NCBI GenBank assembly: GCA_020055645.1
Contig: CM034546.1
Span: 92,690,001-92,754,000 of the forward strand
Direction of reading: 5' to 3'
DNA: 64,000 nt
From: Tomocerus qinae
Taxonomy: Eukaryota; Arthropoda; Collembola; Entomobryomorpha; Tomoceridae
The position numbers and the translations under genes were made by a program. Position 1 is the stretch's first letter; each line of letters begins with the position of its first letter. The notes beneath the pieces are model-generated. The model searched no databases. It was not told the origin of the DNA and saw only the letters and a list, made by a program, of their open reading frames with translations. Positions 11,001 through 25,000 of this stretch are shown here, piece by piece.

Positions 11001-14000
11001 CAGACCATATTAGTTTGAAATTTATCCCGCTTATTATGACTGTAACTTATTAGAATAAGTACTATGTAACTCATTCTGCTACTTAGTAGGGCAGGACTAT
11101 TAGTGAAATGTTTGCTAACACTAAGTTAATATATGAAAGTTTCAGAGATAAACAACTTAATACGGAGCATGAAGCTTGTTGACATTATGAAGAATTAACA
11201 TCATCATCATTATATAATGTCTAATTGAATAGCATGCTAATGTTAGTAATGTAAGTCCCAGGTAGTAGATATTTAATAGGAACCTGAAAATAATTACCTT
11301 CATTGACAAATTCAAAAAAAACACATGGGGAGCCCAAAGCATTTACATACGTATACGACACATCCCACCTCATACTCGTTTATTAACACATTCAAAAATC
11401 CTCAGGTTTTAAATGATTATCAATGATTAAATAGCACTATGCACATTGGGAAATTAAACGGCACAATCAATAAGAACATACATTACTAACATTGTTATCT
11501 TACATTATTAAATACATCATATTGCACAGACAGTGCACTCAGAGCATAGTTATAAGCATTAATCCTTAACAATAATACCCTAATTAGCTTAAATGGTACA
11601 ATGGGAGATTACTTTATAATTACGGTACAAATGGAAAATTATCGTAACATGAAATTTCGGTGTGATTAATGTAAATACGGTTTTATAGATTATTGTACAA
11701 TCGTAATAAGGTAATATAACAGTTGTATGTATATAGTATACCTAAGACATGTCATATAGGTAACATTCATATTGTTAACATTTAAGGGTACATAGTAGTA
11801 TGACAGACTTGTTAGTGATGAATAGTTAACATTGACATCTACGTACAACAAGAGTGAATCTCACAGTTGACTTGTATGCATATGTCCGGAAGAAAGTTGA
11901 CGAAGTAAAAAATCGAATATCCCGAAATAGCAAGAGTACTGAGTCTTTGAGGAGGAGAGTACTTTTAGAAGCAGGGAAAGTTTCAAGGGAGGACTTACAG
12001 TAGTAGTAGGTATGCAATAAAATAGAAGACGTGTATTGTGACTGTGAGGAGAGGGAAAGAAGAGACTCATGTTAATTTCATTAAACCATCTGAGATAGAG
12101 CTCATGAATTTCGAAACACAGCGTATTTACATTGGCAATTAAGCCGCATTAGAAAGTAGAGCAACGTAAATAGTAGCAACGTAAATGTTTACCGTCTACC
12201 TTATGTATATGTATGTAATGTATTTCAGCAACGTTATCGTACACGTACAGATATACCCAGAAGTAGCAAAGCAATCTTCTCAGGACAGTTTTTATTATAT
12301 ATTTATGATAATAGCTTTCTAGATTATGGTTTGTAACGGTTAAAGTAAAATGAGGGTGACAAAGGGAAGGAGAGGCAAGGTTCGCATTATAGAAAGTCTT
12401 AAGCAGCACGTAATGGAGGAGAGCCGAGTTATGAAAGGGCATCATAGAGACGGCAACTTAAACCGACCTAATAATAAAGAATGTTTTCTGTCACAAATAA
12501 CTTCACATGCTTGGAATGGTAGCAAGAATGAATTGAGTAGAATGTATCATATCAATTCAGCGTTATTTATGTGACGAGCACGGCACTTCAGTTATCACTC
12601 GATTTATTCTTGATTTCGTCCCTTGCATACAAAGTGAAAAGTCCTTCAGTAATCTAGTAAGTAGAAAGAGAAGAACCTCAACTCGACTGATCTGACTTAC
12701 GATAGTATTTAAGTAGTAGTATATGTACATCCATGTGGTGGTTGATAGTCTTTAACTATAGTATTTCACAGGTTAAGTCATTCTATATAGGTAAGCTTGC
12801 TAACTGCATACCCTTCTAACTTATCATTAGTTCTTATCTATATATACCTACTCCAACTACATTTTACCCTATAGTACTTAGGTATTTACTTAGTTACTTC
12901 CCTGTCCACTAGTTACTTATTTAAGGTTTATTTACACACTGAGCCCTGCAATAGTAGACTGCACATTAACTACGTAGACATCTGTGTAAGCCATTTAAGA
13001 TTTGAAATTATGCTTTGGTTCCCTTTTACTAACTACCTGATGTAAATATTCAGTTGTTTTCAACTGCAGCACACTTTAGATATTAATCTCGTTCTACAAC
13101 TCCTAAGTAGACTCCCAGACTACGTAAACACAAAGTAACATCGTGACTAAAATACAATTCCTTAAGTAAACTAGCACTTCATTTCCTAAGTGGAATATTT
13201 TCACTTTATGCGTAGTTGGCAGACTTATATTTGTCTATTATTTCAACACGCCTCGTAAGCAGACTTCCCAAATCATTTTTGAGTGCCAATACCAACAGTT
13301 GAATTTTCAAAGGGAAAACATTCCATTTTAATTTTATGAATTTACCTCTGTGTATTTACCCAATGATATACTCCCTTCCTCATCTTTTCCTTCTTTCGTC
13401 TCTCATCATCTTGCCTGTGTTTTCACGTAAGGGCCGCCTGGGGAAAATATCGTCCCATAAGCAACAGTTTTATGCAAACAAAACTTTATAGAGCAGGTAC
13501 TGCACTTTGCTACTACTGTCTACATACTTCCACGTACTTATGTTACGTAACTCGATCTACTACTATGTAATCTACCTCTAAAGACAGTACTTACATACAT
13601 TACAAGGAAACGTACTATGTAAATTAATGGAATCGAATTTTCAGCAACTGCGACCCCATTTCCTGCAAACATTGTTTGCACATTACAATGAAGATATACA
13701 CTCTCTTGAATGAATTATGCACCACAGACGCTCTCATAGGATGAGATAGGAACAGCTAGTTTGGTTAATTGTCCCACTATTTTCACTTCTCTCTCTTTCT
13801 TTCCCAAAATTCGATTGCTCCAGGCAAATAAATAATATTCTGGAGAGAGTGCAATTCATTAAGATAGATTACATTAGCAGTAAGTAAGTAGCAGAGCCAC
13901 GGAGTATATTTAATCTGTCCTGTGATTTTTCAAGAGATTTTCTAACTGAGGATTTATACGGAAACGTAGCTACAATTATTATCTAAATGGTGAAACTATA

Positions 14001-17000
14001 ATGTTCGTACAACGTAATAGATTAGAAAAGTTTGACTTTTATTTCAGTGTGTGTTCACGAGTCAAGTTTTTCAAATGGCACCACTTACTCTACTAGGTTT
14101 TATTTTCTTGGTTTTGTTTATAGTTTGGTCGTCTATTCTGTCCCAAATACTTTGTGAAAGGGTATATATTGCAATTCCTTGGGTACTACGAAGTTACGAA
14201 CTATCGATACGACATATACTACAGGAAGTCACTAAAAGTCTATAGGATAGTTTTATCAGAGTAGAGAAAGAGAAAAGGTACGAAATTTTTCTGTGTATGT
14301 AAAACTTTCTCTCACGTCTTTCACTATAGCTTATATTGTAAAGAATAGAGGAGTGCTACACATGTCATTATACTTTTATTTGTTCTATGCAGGATGCATG
14401 TAAGTAGTGTTGGTACTTGGATCTTAGTATTCCATGTGTAGTAAATGTACAAGTGTGTGTGTATCTATATAGGTAGTAGTTATTTATAATATAGTAAGTC
14501 CTATTGTCCACAGTCGTGTGCTTGGCTTTCTCTCCTTCACTCTTAACTCGGTTTCGTTAGGGCATTGTGGTTTGCGATACGATATCTAAAATAGGTATAC
14601 CTACAAGCTGTATATCATTCGTAACAAATCTCTCGTATCAAGGACTTACTAGAGCTGTTATAAATAAAACCCAAGACAGAAAGAGGAGCCAAACATTTTG
14701 TAAGGCAGTCACGGTTCTTTGTATGCAGACTTTGACTAAATAGTAAATGACAATGTCACTAAATCTTAGTAGTGCTCAGAGAACTTCAATATGTTACGTA
14801 GGGTTTGTGGATATGTACGATACATCTTATACCTGTACTGACTCTAAATCTGCTCTGCACTCTGCAGATATTATTAGCTTTAAACTTGTGTCCTGTGGCA
14901 GTGCAATTGCCGTTATTATATGTATATTCCTTGCTATGTTTTGTTTTCCTCTCTGGCTTCCTGTACTCTTGTCCTTCTTAAACGACATATCTCTCTATAT
15001 ATACCCTTCTGTGTTTTCTCACGAGTGACTGCATTTAGCCATCAAGATTACAAACGTACTACACCGAGTACACGACACGATTCTATTAATAATACTTTCA
15101 AGAACACGGAAAATCCTTCACTACATAAATTACTTTAACATTCAAGTCGAGATTTATAATCCAGTCCATAATACTGAACAGTACAACCACGGACTCTCAT
15201 TTAAACTTTTATGGAGTGTATATCTTTGTTCCAGCACATACTACACGATACCATGTAATACTAATACTGTCGGTAGTGTAGAGTTGCTACATGGGACAAG
15301 GAAGGAGATATTAATTCCAGGGATCAAAATACATGCCTATTTAGGTATAAGCCTCCTAACTAACTCATGTCTGTTACATATGAATAAAAAGTAATTGATA
15401 AAATGGAACAAGACTCTAGTTGTGGTTATTGGGTTAACTTTTGTTAGTCCATATCGCAATATCCCATATAATATTCATGAATTCTAATTTTAGCATATTG
15501 TGTGGGGAATGGAAGAAGTGTGCATGTAGTTAGTTTGCACAATGATACAATATGGTAAGTAAAAAGTTGTGGTTTTCTACTCCATAGTTTCTAGCTGATG
15601 CTTTCTCTTTGCATTTCCTAGTAGCTCACCGCATTTACATAATATGCAGATACTGACACATACCTAGTTTTCTCCAAATGTATATTAACAAGTAGTACTC
15701 ATGTTAATGTGAGGATATAAATTGCACTGCATCTATAGTAGATATAAGGGTCATAGTCATAATCTTATTATTCACCATTATTATGTATAGTTTGGGGCAC
15801 CAGAGAATGTGTACAGTAGTCTCAAAATGTTTGGTATGTGAGTAGCGTAAATTTATGATACCTATAAGTTATTCTGTATGTACGTAATAACAGTAACTGC
15901 TTTTTCTTTGCATAGGAAAAAGTATGTCGTAGTTTAGTTTAATGTGTACATTACCTAGTCCTAGTAAATAGTAAGTATGTTGTAAGTAGTCCAGGTATTT
16001 ATCCTAGCTTCGTATAATTTTTCATTATATTGTCTTCATCACGGTCGAGTCCTACTATGCGCAGTGAAATAAACTATTACCGTATCGTAGTTGAATTCAA
16101 TGACAAAGCAAATGAGCTGCAACCAGCAGTTCAGTTCAGCTCAGCTCGATAAACTATTACAAACCAGAGCAGACAGAGGGAAAGAAAGATAAATCACAGA
16201 AACACAACATAATACAAGACAAGAGTCGAATACACAGTTTGTAAGCAGAGCAATACAAATAATACAGATACATACATTCACTGGTACTAGTGGAGATATC
16301 ATGCTATTACGCTAGGACGTGCGCTACTACTACTACTATTATATTATGCAGTGCAGCAGCAGACCTGCTGTACATTTTCTTTTACGTAGAGTAGTACGTA
16401 GTGTAGCTTGATACTAGGTACTTATAATACAGTAGTAGCTAGGTGGTAGGTGCCTGAAAGAGGAAACCGAAAAGGAACGGAAAATCTAGAGCGAGTCAAG
16501 TAACTGTATTATGTGGGTATGTATGTATGTTTGTACTTATGTACATCTTGCAAAGCATTTCAGAAGAGATTTTACCATACTGCACACCATATCCCAAAAA
16601 AGAGGTACAGCACAAATACAAACATGCCAAAGACCGTAATAATAATAATATGTATACTAGAACTTTCCTATTGTACATTTTGGTGGTAGTAGATTTTTTG
16701 AATGCATCGATATAAATTTAGCGTCTAGTGAAGAAGGAGAGAATGTAAAGTAAATAGCCACAAACTGAAACTGACATGACTGAGGACTATAGGACCGTTG
16801 AGGCATTCGAATCGAACTAGATATTCATTCTCCTACAAATACAATAGTGTTTTGACCTGAACTGTAGTGTAGTGTTTTGTAGGCCTGACGACTACTCTTC
16901 TCCTTTCCACTAGTGTAGATGTGTGGAGTATTCTGATTCGGTTTTCCTAGACTACGGCGGGTTTCATCGGTGAAGGTATGCTACGTGTCTACATACATAG

Positions 17001-17250
17001 ATTCATACATATACTAGTACATACATTCTACTGAGATACTACTATTACTCTATTACTCCGTCCTACGCTCCAGTTTGGGTTTCCTTTGGCATTTGCTTAT
17101 TCCTTTATGATATTGATTTCCTTTTTGAAAAGGGTGGAAGGGGAATTGTGAATGCAGTGTATTATTTTGGCGTAATTTATAATGAAAGGATTCTGTCGAG
17201 TTGCTTCCATAAAAAGAAACGAGAAATAGTAGTAGCAAGAGCAATAGGTT

Positions 17251-17265
17251 GAGAGAGAGAGAGAG
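17251..17265. repeat. (GA)n microsatellite
   Basis: Seven consecutive GA dinucleotides in the gene-poor region. Confidence 0.9.
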
Positions 17266-17696
17266 GTATATAGTAGTTTTATAGAATACCTACTTCATTC
17301 TAGGTTTGAAAATACCAGAAAGTAGAGAGAGAACTGATGAGATTAGAAATATTGAGTTACAAATAGAACGAGCTGAGCTATTCTACTCTAACGAACTAAA
17401 CCACAACGAGTTTACGTCTAATATAAACGTACAGCTTGCAACTTGCTGTGATACTCCGTAGTAGTAATAGTTGTATTAGTACGTGGTAGATACAGATATG
17501 TATACTATACAAACTGTGTAAAAACTATAGCTACTAGCAGACTAGTAGTAGTAGGAGTGCAATGGTATTTATGGATAACATGTCTAGATGTGATTTGGTT
17601 CGTGGGAAGAGGAGGAGAAACGAGGAAGGGAGGAGATGTAGATAAATAACTTGTAGTGAACTTTTTCTTTTTGTTTCCATTTGGATAATGAAGATA

Positions 17697-18083
17697 TCAT
17701 ACAGTTTCAATGGGCGAGGCATCTTGATTCTTCTCTCTATGCTGATGATCTGTGGCGACGATGTGAGTCGTAGGGTCTGTCAGGGAAGAAGATGAGCCGA
17801 GGGTGCTCTCAATGTCAGCGGACGACATGGTGGCCAGCAACAGCCGACTCGTCCGAGTCGGAGGGACCAACGGTAAATAATAAAGAAGGCAAGAGACGGA
17901 GACGAGAAATAGGAAAAAGATGAAGATTGCGTCGAAGAGCAAAAGGGCGTTAAGTGCCATTAGTTGCATTTGGGAATGACACCACCTTGCGCTTGGTGGG
18001 GCATTTAGCGCTTCAGCAAAAATTTCCTTGTAACTCCAGAAAGTTTCTTGGGAGGAGTGGGGACGTCGAAAAGAAGCCTGCAA
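17697..18083 (-). CDS. Weak candidate: open frame with one hydrophobic segment
   Basis: A 128-codon minus-strand frame in a locally GC-richer patch. Its middle holds one strongly hydrophobic stretch (LLLFDAIFIFFLFLVSVSCL) followed by a Ser/Thr/Asp-rich hydrophilic tail ending DASPIETV. An internal Met at the start of the hydrophobic part could begin a short single-pass membrane protein. No family is recognised, and a second frame overlaps on the plus strand, so chance is a serious alternative. Confidence 0.15.
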   Translation of the reverse strand: MQASFRRPHSSQETFWSYKEIFAEALNAPPSARWCHSQMQLMALNALLLFDAIFIFFLFLVSVSCLLYYLPLVPPTRTSRLLLATMSSADIESTLGSSSSLTDPTTHIVATDHQHREKNQDASPIETV

Positions 18084-18227
18084 GAATTGTGGAGAAAGAA
18101 GGTAAATTGGATGGGCACCGAGTATCTGAGAGAAAGTCCTTTCTTTATGAACTTTTCATTCGTGGTGATAGGATGATTTCAATTCGAAGTGAAGAAGAGA
18201 GGAGGGAGTGGGAGCGAGGAAGCAGGC

Positions 18228-18244
18228 GAGAGAGAGAGAGAGAG
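18228..18244. repeat. (GA)n microsatellite
   Basis: About eight GA units at the edge of a purine-rich stretch that starts near 18190. Confidence 0.9.
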
Positions 18245-18724
18245 GAGTGTGAAATTACTTTTCAATTGTCTCTCTTATTCATTATTCGTCGCTTCTGCTT
18301 CTTCTGTATAGTTACTTAACTTAAGTTCAGTTCAGACTGGGCTGCAGACACGGAGTTTAGCGTCAAACCACTGGAAGGTGCTTTTATGAATATTCAGGAA
18401 TTAACTGATGTGATGTAAAAGACTTTGAAAGCCAAGGATCAGTGCGAGCCAGAATGGGCTCTACTTTCCCCTGCAGGGTGTGGTGGTTTTCAGTTTCACT
18501 TATACTTTTGGTTTGTTTTAGTTTTGTTTGGAAGGCTCGTTGGTGGAATGAGCAGAGGCAGCAGGTGTTCTGATGGAAAATAACTTATTTTTTATTCCAC
18601 TATCACTATCAGTAAGCAGCTTTCCCTCTCTAGATTCCACACATCTTTATTGTATGTAGTTGTGCTGTACTACATATGCAGCAGTGGTTTTCTAACAGAT
18701 CGTCGTGGTCTCGTAAAGCAACGT

Positions 18725-18747
18725 CCTTACTTACTTGCTTGCTTGCT
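18725..18747. repeat. Imperfect (CTTA/CTTG)n tetranucleotide repeat
   Basis: Alternating CTTA and CTTG units, followed by further CTTACTTC copies to about 18766. Confidence 0.8.
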
Positions 18748-21469
18748 ATTGCTTACTTCCTTACTTGTCCGTAGTTAGGTACTTATAAACCTCTACGAAG
18801 CAAGACGAGGTTGATTCCCTTATTTTTGTCTATTTTAGTGACTACTCCTTCTTCATTTTGCCTACAGTTACTTACTTTGGATTTAGTCTCCTCGACTCTC
18901 CTCAGAGAGATTTAACTGAGAGGGTTTTGGCAGTGAATTGTTTTCAGCTGTCCTTTTCTAATGGTGTGGGAATTGGAAACGTCGTAATTCTCTGGAGATT
19001 ATGTTTACTGTGACACGAAAGCAGACATGTTGGGCTGTAAATTTTACTTTTCTCCTTCCTTACGATTTCCTTTTTCTATTCGGTTAATGTTGATGGGCGA
19101 GGGAAGGAGAAATGTTTGTCGTGAATGTTTCGTATGTGTGCTCTCTATTGTTTCCTTGTCAGTCTCCTTATATGGATTGGATGTAACTCATAAATACGAG
19201 TGTGTGTTTTGACAGTATCGCTGCTTGATCGTCAGTTATCCTGAAATAGTTTTTGATCTCTTTCTCACGGAAACTGCTATTTCTTGTTCCTGTTTCTGGC
19301 TTTCTCGGTGCATTCGCAGAGATGCATTAAGTGTTCAGGGAGTAATAGCTTTTTGAGTATGATTGTCAAGTCAAGTCAAAGTGTACGAGCTTTTTAAAGG
19401 TGCGAGAGAGATAATAATATAAGTCAGGCAGAGTAGTAAAACTGTATCTTTATCACATATACATCAGAGTTTCGTTTTCCTTTGTCGACCAGACTTTTCG
19501 CAGGAGTCAGTAATAGGAGAGGCTTTCGCAATAATAGTTGCAATGCAAGGTAAAAGGTAATTTCCTGTCTCGAGTTGATGACACGAGAGAGAACACAATA
19601 GTTTCGCAAGGGTAACCAGGAGCCAAATGAAAACTTTAGTTATTAAAACTTAGAATAGTTTCAGTTTAGTCGACACAGCTATTTCCTTTCTTCTTCACTT
19701 TTGATAATAATCGTAATCGTTCTTTCTTTAGTGTGTCATTCGATTCATTTCATTCTCACAATGTACAATCGCGTTATTGAATTTTGCCGAAACTCCAGAT
19801 ATGAGACTCGGTTCCCTCCTTCCTTCCTCCCAAAACACGGAACACTGCAAAAACAAATAAATGTACGTCTCCTTTAAGATATTTATATTTGCTTTCAGAA
19901 CAAAATCATTCCTAACCTAGCAGTTTACATTTCACTTTCCTTTCCCTGCCAAGCTAAACCATCAACATCCACCATCATAACTTTTTATGTTAAGAAGCAA
20001 GGCAAACTACAGAGAACAAGAAAGACTTAAACAGTAAATTCTTTCATGCTGTGAGCATAAGAATTTTAAATTCTGACTTGACTTGACTACCCACCGCATA
20101 CCTACATGAACAACATACAATTTCCCGTAATGTTTGTCGGTACGCAAGCAGGAACAACAGTCTATTATTTTCTCAGCAAATAAAAATGGAAAATTGTGTG
20201 TTGAGGAGTGTTTGGGAAAAGTTGGGGAGGCATTGGCAAGCGTAGTGGGTAGTAGGTACTTGTTAGTATACGGATAAAGAGCTCAAGTTGATGTGTTTTC
20301 CTTTGTACTGTCGCCATAGGCTATTGTAAGTTGTTAGACATGCATGTCATACATCATATATAAGCCCTTGTTATATGCATCGCTGATAATAAAGATCTTG
20401 TTCATCTCTTATCTACATAATGTTGTAGCCCTGCTTAAGTAATGCAACGTAGCTTAAGCGTAACTCAAAAACGTCGTCTTCTTATCTCCTCCTGTGTTTT
20501 GTCCCAACCTGAGTCTGTCGGAGCATGCAAAATACATAACCGGCATAGGCACAATAGCAAGGCGGAAAATGATTGTATGAATAACAATTGATTGTATACA
20601 CACAGAAATATTTCAACACAATGGGAGTAAACGACAATTGCACAAGTTATTGGGGTCAAATGCTACACGGAACAATATTTATTTATTTTTAGGAGGAAGG
20701 GAGAAATAAATTTATACCTACATCTGCCAGAGAGACTCAACATACGGCATAGGGTAATGCCCGTACATCCTCTAAACTAGAATGGAATGAACAGGAAACT
20801 GCTTCAACCCGGATAAGCAAAGTAAGGCACACAGATCAAATTCCGAATCAAGTCGAGTCAACTCAGCTCAAGTTAGCTTAGTGAAGCCCAAGTCTGAACT
20901 TTCACCGAGAGTGAGGAAAAGATAGAAAACTTTTGCCGACTCCTGTCATAAAGGTATGTTAATAAATAAACCGAAAGAAGCATAAAAAATACCTATAGAA
21001 ATATAATCTATGCTTTTGATGTGCATTAAACGGATCCAATCAGTCACAGGCTTAAGCTTCCCTTCATCAACTTCCCCAAGATTATCTCTCGCATGGTGGA
21101 AAACGAAGACTCAAAGCTGTCATCGCAAAGAATGCTGGCTAATGCACATGGAATAGAAACAAGCTAAACCAAACAAAGCCGGAGAGCATCCTTCCACATA
21201 AATACCTACTGCAAGGCTGAATTCACTGACTCTGACTGCAAACTGAACGAAAGATCCGTAAAGGGAGAAAATCTATGAGCTCAAGAGGAAAAAGCAATAT
21301 TTCACTTTTTCGCACGTTCCACAACCACACTAAAAGTTTGTTCTTCTGTGTAAGTGTAACTTAATGTAATGCAATGTGTAATGTAATGTAACGTAAAGGG
21401 AAGCAAAAAGAGGGAAAAAAATAAAACTACGTATGTTCAATTCACTTGACTGCCTCAACGAAGCTAGCA

Positions 21470-21484
21470 CTCACTCACTCACTC
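21470..21484. repeat. (CTCA)n tetranucleotide repeat
   Basis: Nearly four uninterrupted CTCA units. Confidence 0.85.
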
Positions 21485-22010
21485 AGTCTCTTCTACCTTT
21501 TTCCCGTTCATCGAATACTTAGGAGACAAATCGATAATCAACTTATCGCGTCTTTACTTTTACTTTACTGGCAAACTTACAAAAGATTAAGTTTTCCTCG
21601 AATGACAAAGATTTCTCAATCATAAAAAAGAAAGGTCTTTAGTTTAGTTACATTCCTTCAATTCACTTTCCTCTCTCTCTCTCCGACTTTTACTATTTCC
21701 CTTCACCACTTTAGTAACCAGAGTTTGCAGTTAGTTTTATTTCTCAACTTTCATGTCAACAGCCGAGTCAAGTCAAGGGCAAGTGTGTGTATAACTGAGA
21801 AATGAACTCCGTTCATCCAAACAGACAGCATAGAATCAGATTCAATTGAATAGTATAGAATCGAAAAGCAGAGTGAAGGACATGGAGAGAAGAAAGACAA
21901 ATAAAATGCTACACTGCAATTTCATTCACAATCACAGACAAGAATGTGAATTGGTACTTTCAATTCACCAAACTATGTAGTACATAGGTACCCTCTTGTG
22001 TTACACTTTC

Positions 22011-22028
22011 ACTGACTGACTGACTGAC
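22011..22028. repeat. (ACTG)n tetranucleotide repeat
   Basis: Four to five ACTG units, with more degenerate copies just downstream. Confidence 0.85.
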
Positions 22029-25000
22029 AAACTAGACCGGACTGACTGAGTGACCAAACCAAACTTTATACAAGAGCAGTCAGAGCTATAGTACTAACGT
22101 GACAAAAGCAATTCAACTTTCACAGTAGGCAAAGTAAAGAAACTGAAATATGCATGACGAGGCATAAAAGTCAATCCGGTTCTACTGAACAACCCAAAGC
22201 ACTACTTCCTTTCGTTACTTTTCCTGTGAAACTGAAACGAATCGTCAATAGCATTCTATATCTCCTTCTACTTACGACATAAAAATACTTGACTACTATA
22301 GCTTTATACTTTTCCGTTTCTTTTTCAAAGGTTTCCTGCTCTATAACTAGGAATCCTTTTTATATTATTAGGTTTTTACTTACTTTATTCAGACAATTCG
22401 CCGCTTTCTTTTTTCAGGCTTCCTGCTTTCCACTTTAACTCGGTCAGCACCAGCTTTCTTTCACTTACGTTCCTGTATTTTTGCTAGTTGTTCACAACCA
22501 GATCGTCAATTGTTGGCAGGACTGGACTGGAAGGGTAAAAGTATGAAGTTAATGCGTCACCGTGCAGGACAATGGTCCTCTGCAAATGTCGACAAAAATG
22601 TTAAGCTAAGTGCACTTCAGTTCAATAATAGTACACTTGTCTTCTATACATAGAAAAAAATCCTTGCTTTGTTCAATTCAGTTGAACTGAGAGTGAACTT
22701 ACATACACGCACACAGCAAAAGAATATTTTTATGCTATTGCAGCTAGTCCAATGGAAAAGTCTCAATAGTAAAATGACACACGGAAAGACACAACTGAAC
22801 CGTACAGACAGGTGATTCAGAAACGTCGATATAAACCTTTTGCATGAGTTGTCACGTAGAATTAAGTCTTGACAATTACCGCTTTACTACGAGACGGAAG
22901 AGAACCCCGATCTAAGGAAGGGAAAATTGACGAGCTTGAGAAAATCGAGATAAAATGTTGGCAATTCCAGTATGAAACAAAAACGGAAGAGAGAATTTCG
23001 TATGCAGTGGAAAACGGTTTGGAGAAGCAAAATTAGGCGGAGAAAGAATGCATGAAGACGCGGAGGAACGATTAGATGTTATACGAAATGTCTTTCTCCT
23101 CACAAAGACTTCACACAGCAGCGGAGTGCTAAACTAAATCAATAGTTTCTTTGACTCTATAGAACTGGAGATAGACACTGTTGATTGCAATTTTCCTTCA
23201 CACAAGATTAAAGGCTAATGTTTACTTTCCTCCAATCGAGTTGGCTGACAGTAGTTTCCCGGTAATTAGCATTACATTCATCTTGTTCCGGGACGCTGAG
23301 CTGATTGTATTGTGCTTTATAGTCAGTTGATTGCTTACAGTCTTCACCCGGCACATAAGATAAATCTAAAGATCACAAGATACGGGATCAAGAACAATGG
23401 GATTGTAAAGAAAAGCTCGGAGAGAGAACGGATTGTCTTTAAATTATGCGACCGTAATTTGCAGTATTCATGTCAATTATAATTTTCCATGTAATTTTGT
23501 ATTTCCGCGGGGGCTTTGAAGATCTTTTCAGTTTTCCTTTGTTAATAATTGTTTCTCAGTTGTGTTGCTCTAGCGTTCATTGTCGCTCTGGGGTGGACAG
23601 CTGACGAAGACGACAAAAAACAACAATAGTGTTAAATCAGTCAACAACAATGGATTGTGGAAAGAAGTGCAGCCGCTACCGAGGAAAGAGTGATGAGAAA
23701 ATCCTAAGCTGTTATCCAGTCACCAAGAGTTTCCTTTTCTTTATATAGTGCTGACGCTGACTGTTCGCTCAATCAGTTTTCCCAGCTTTGATGCCTTGTG
23801 CAATGTAAGTGTCGATTTACTTCCCGATGATTGCGACAAGAAGGTTTCACCGAGTGTTGGCTTGGTGGTAGAAGACCGGACTTGGATTGAACTGAGCGAC
23901 ACAAGTGTTCACTTCCTGGATCTCTGTTTCGTCTTGTCTATCCTGTCCTTGTCTATACAATGGAGCTCTCATGACGTGCCAGCTTTCTTGTCAACACAGT
24001 CACCAGCACGACGCAGAACATTGCGATGAGAAATAAAAGTCCAAGAACGATGTGATCGAAAATGATTAAAACTGTCGGCATGACTCACTGAGATTAGCCG
24101 GACTCGTCGTCAATCAATCTTCAGCTTGAGTTGAGCATTCAAAAGGAGAGAGGCGCGTTGTAAAAATGAAAAGCAATTTTCGACTTGCTTTCCGAGCGAA
24201 TGTGACTCTTTCGAAATTTGACATCAAACGCTTGCTGTGTTATATTCCTTGTGTAAAGAAAGACGAAAGTAAAGTAAGCTGAGGTAAGTGTGCCTATTTG
24301 TAATGTACCTATATGATTATATTATATCTACCAAGTCTACTGCTAAGTATACCTTTCGTTGGTATACTTTTATCTTATAATTCGCATCGAATCCAATCCA
24401 ATGCAGCTCAACCACTTGAGTTAAACTTTCTTCTCCCCAGTCTCTTCCAATATATATGATTATATTAAATATATTTTCCACTTAAGTAAGGCAATCCCAA
24501 TAGCAGGCCACCAGGTTGAAGACGCTGAGCTGGCGTGGCATAGGATGTGGGTAAAAGAGAAAAACTTTTGTGTTTGTATTGAGAGTAAGTGTATTAAGAG
24601 CGCTTAAGTGATTTTGATAGAGTCAAAGTCAAGAATGGAATGGAAACCGGAGAGGAAAGGAATGGAATGTATCGTCGAGTCGAGAGTCTCACGTTCTACT
24701 ATTTCGCTTTCTTCGTGGAGAAAAGATGTGTTGGATTTTAGGTTGGAGGGGATGATGCTAGAATAATAACAGTTGCCAAACTGTCTGAGGACTGTAAATG
24801 TGCTTAGTTGTTCCCTTTCTTGGTGATCGCCTGCCTTTAGCTTTTCCCTACGTTTACTTGCTGGGTCTTGCCTCGGAGAAAGTTTCCCTATCCTTTGGTT
24901 TGAGTCGCTCACTTGCTAGTGGGTAGTAGAAGGTTGGTTGGTTCGTCGAAGAAGAGAAAGCACGTTCCCTAATAGACGCTTGCCTGTACAAAGGCTAGGC

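Noticed and set aside
17954-18319. 121-codon plus-strand frame
   Set aside because: Its Arg/Glu run is the (GA)n microsatellite translated, and the remainder shows no family features.
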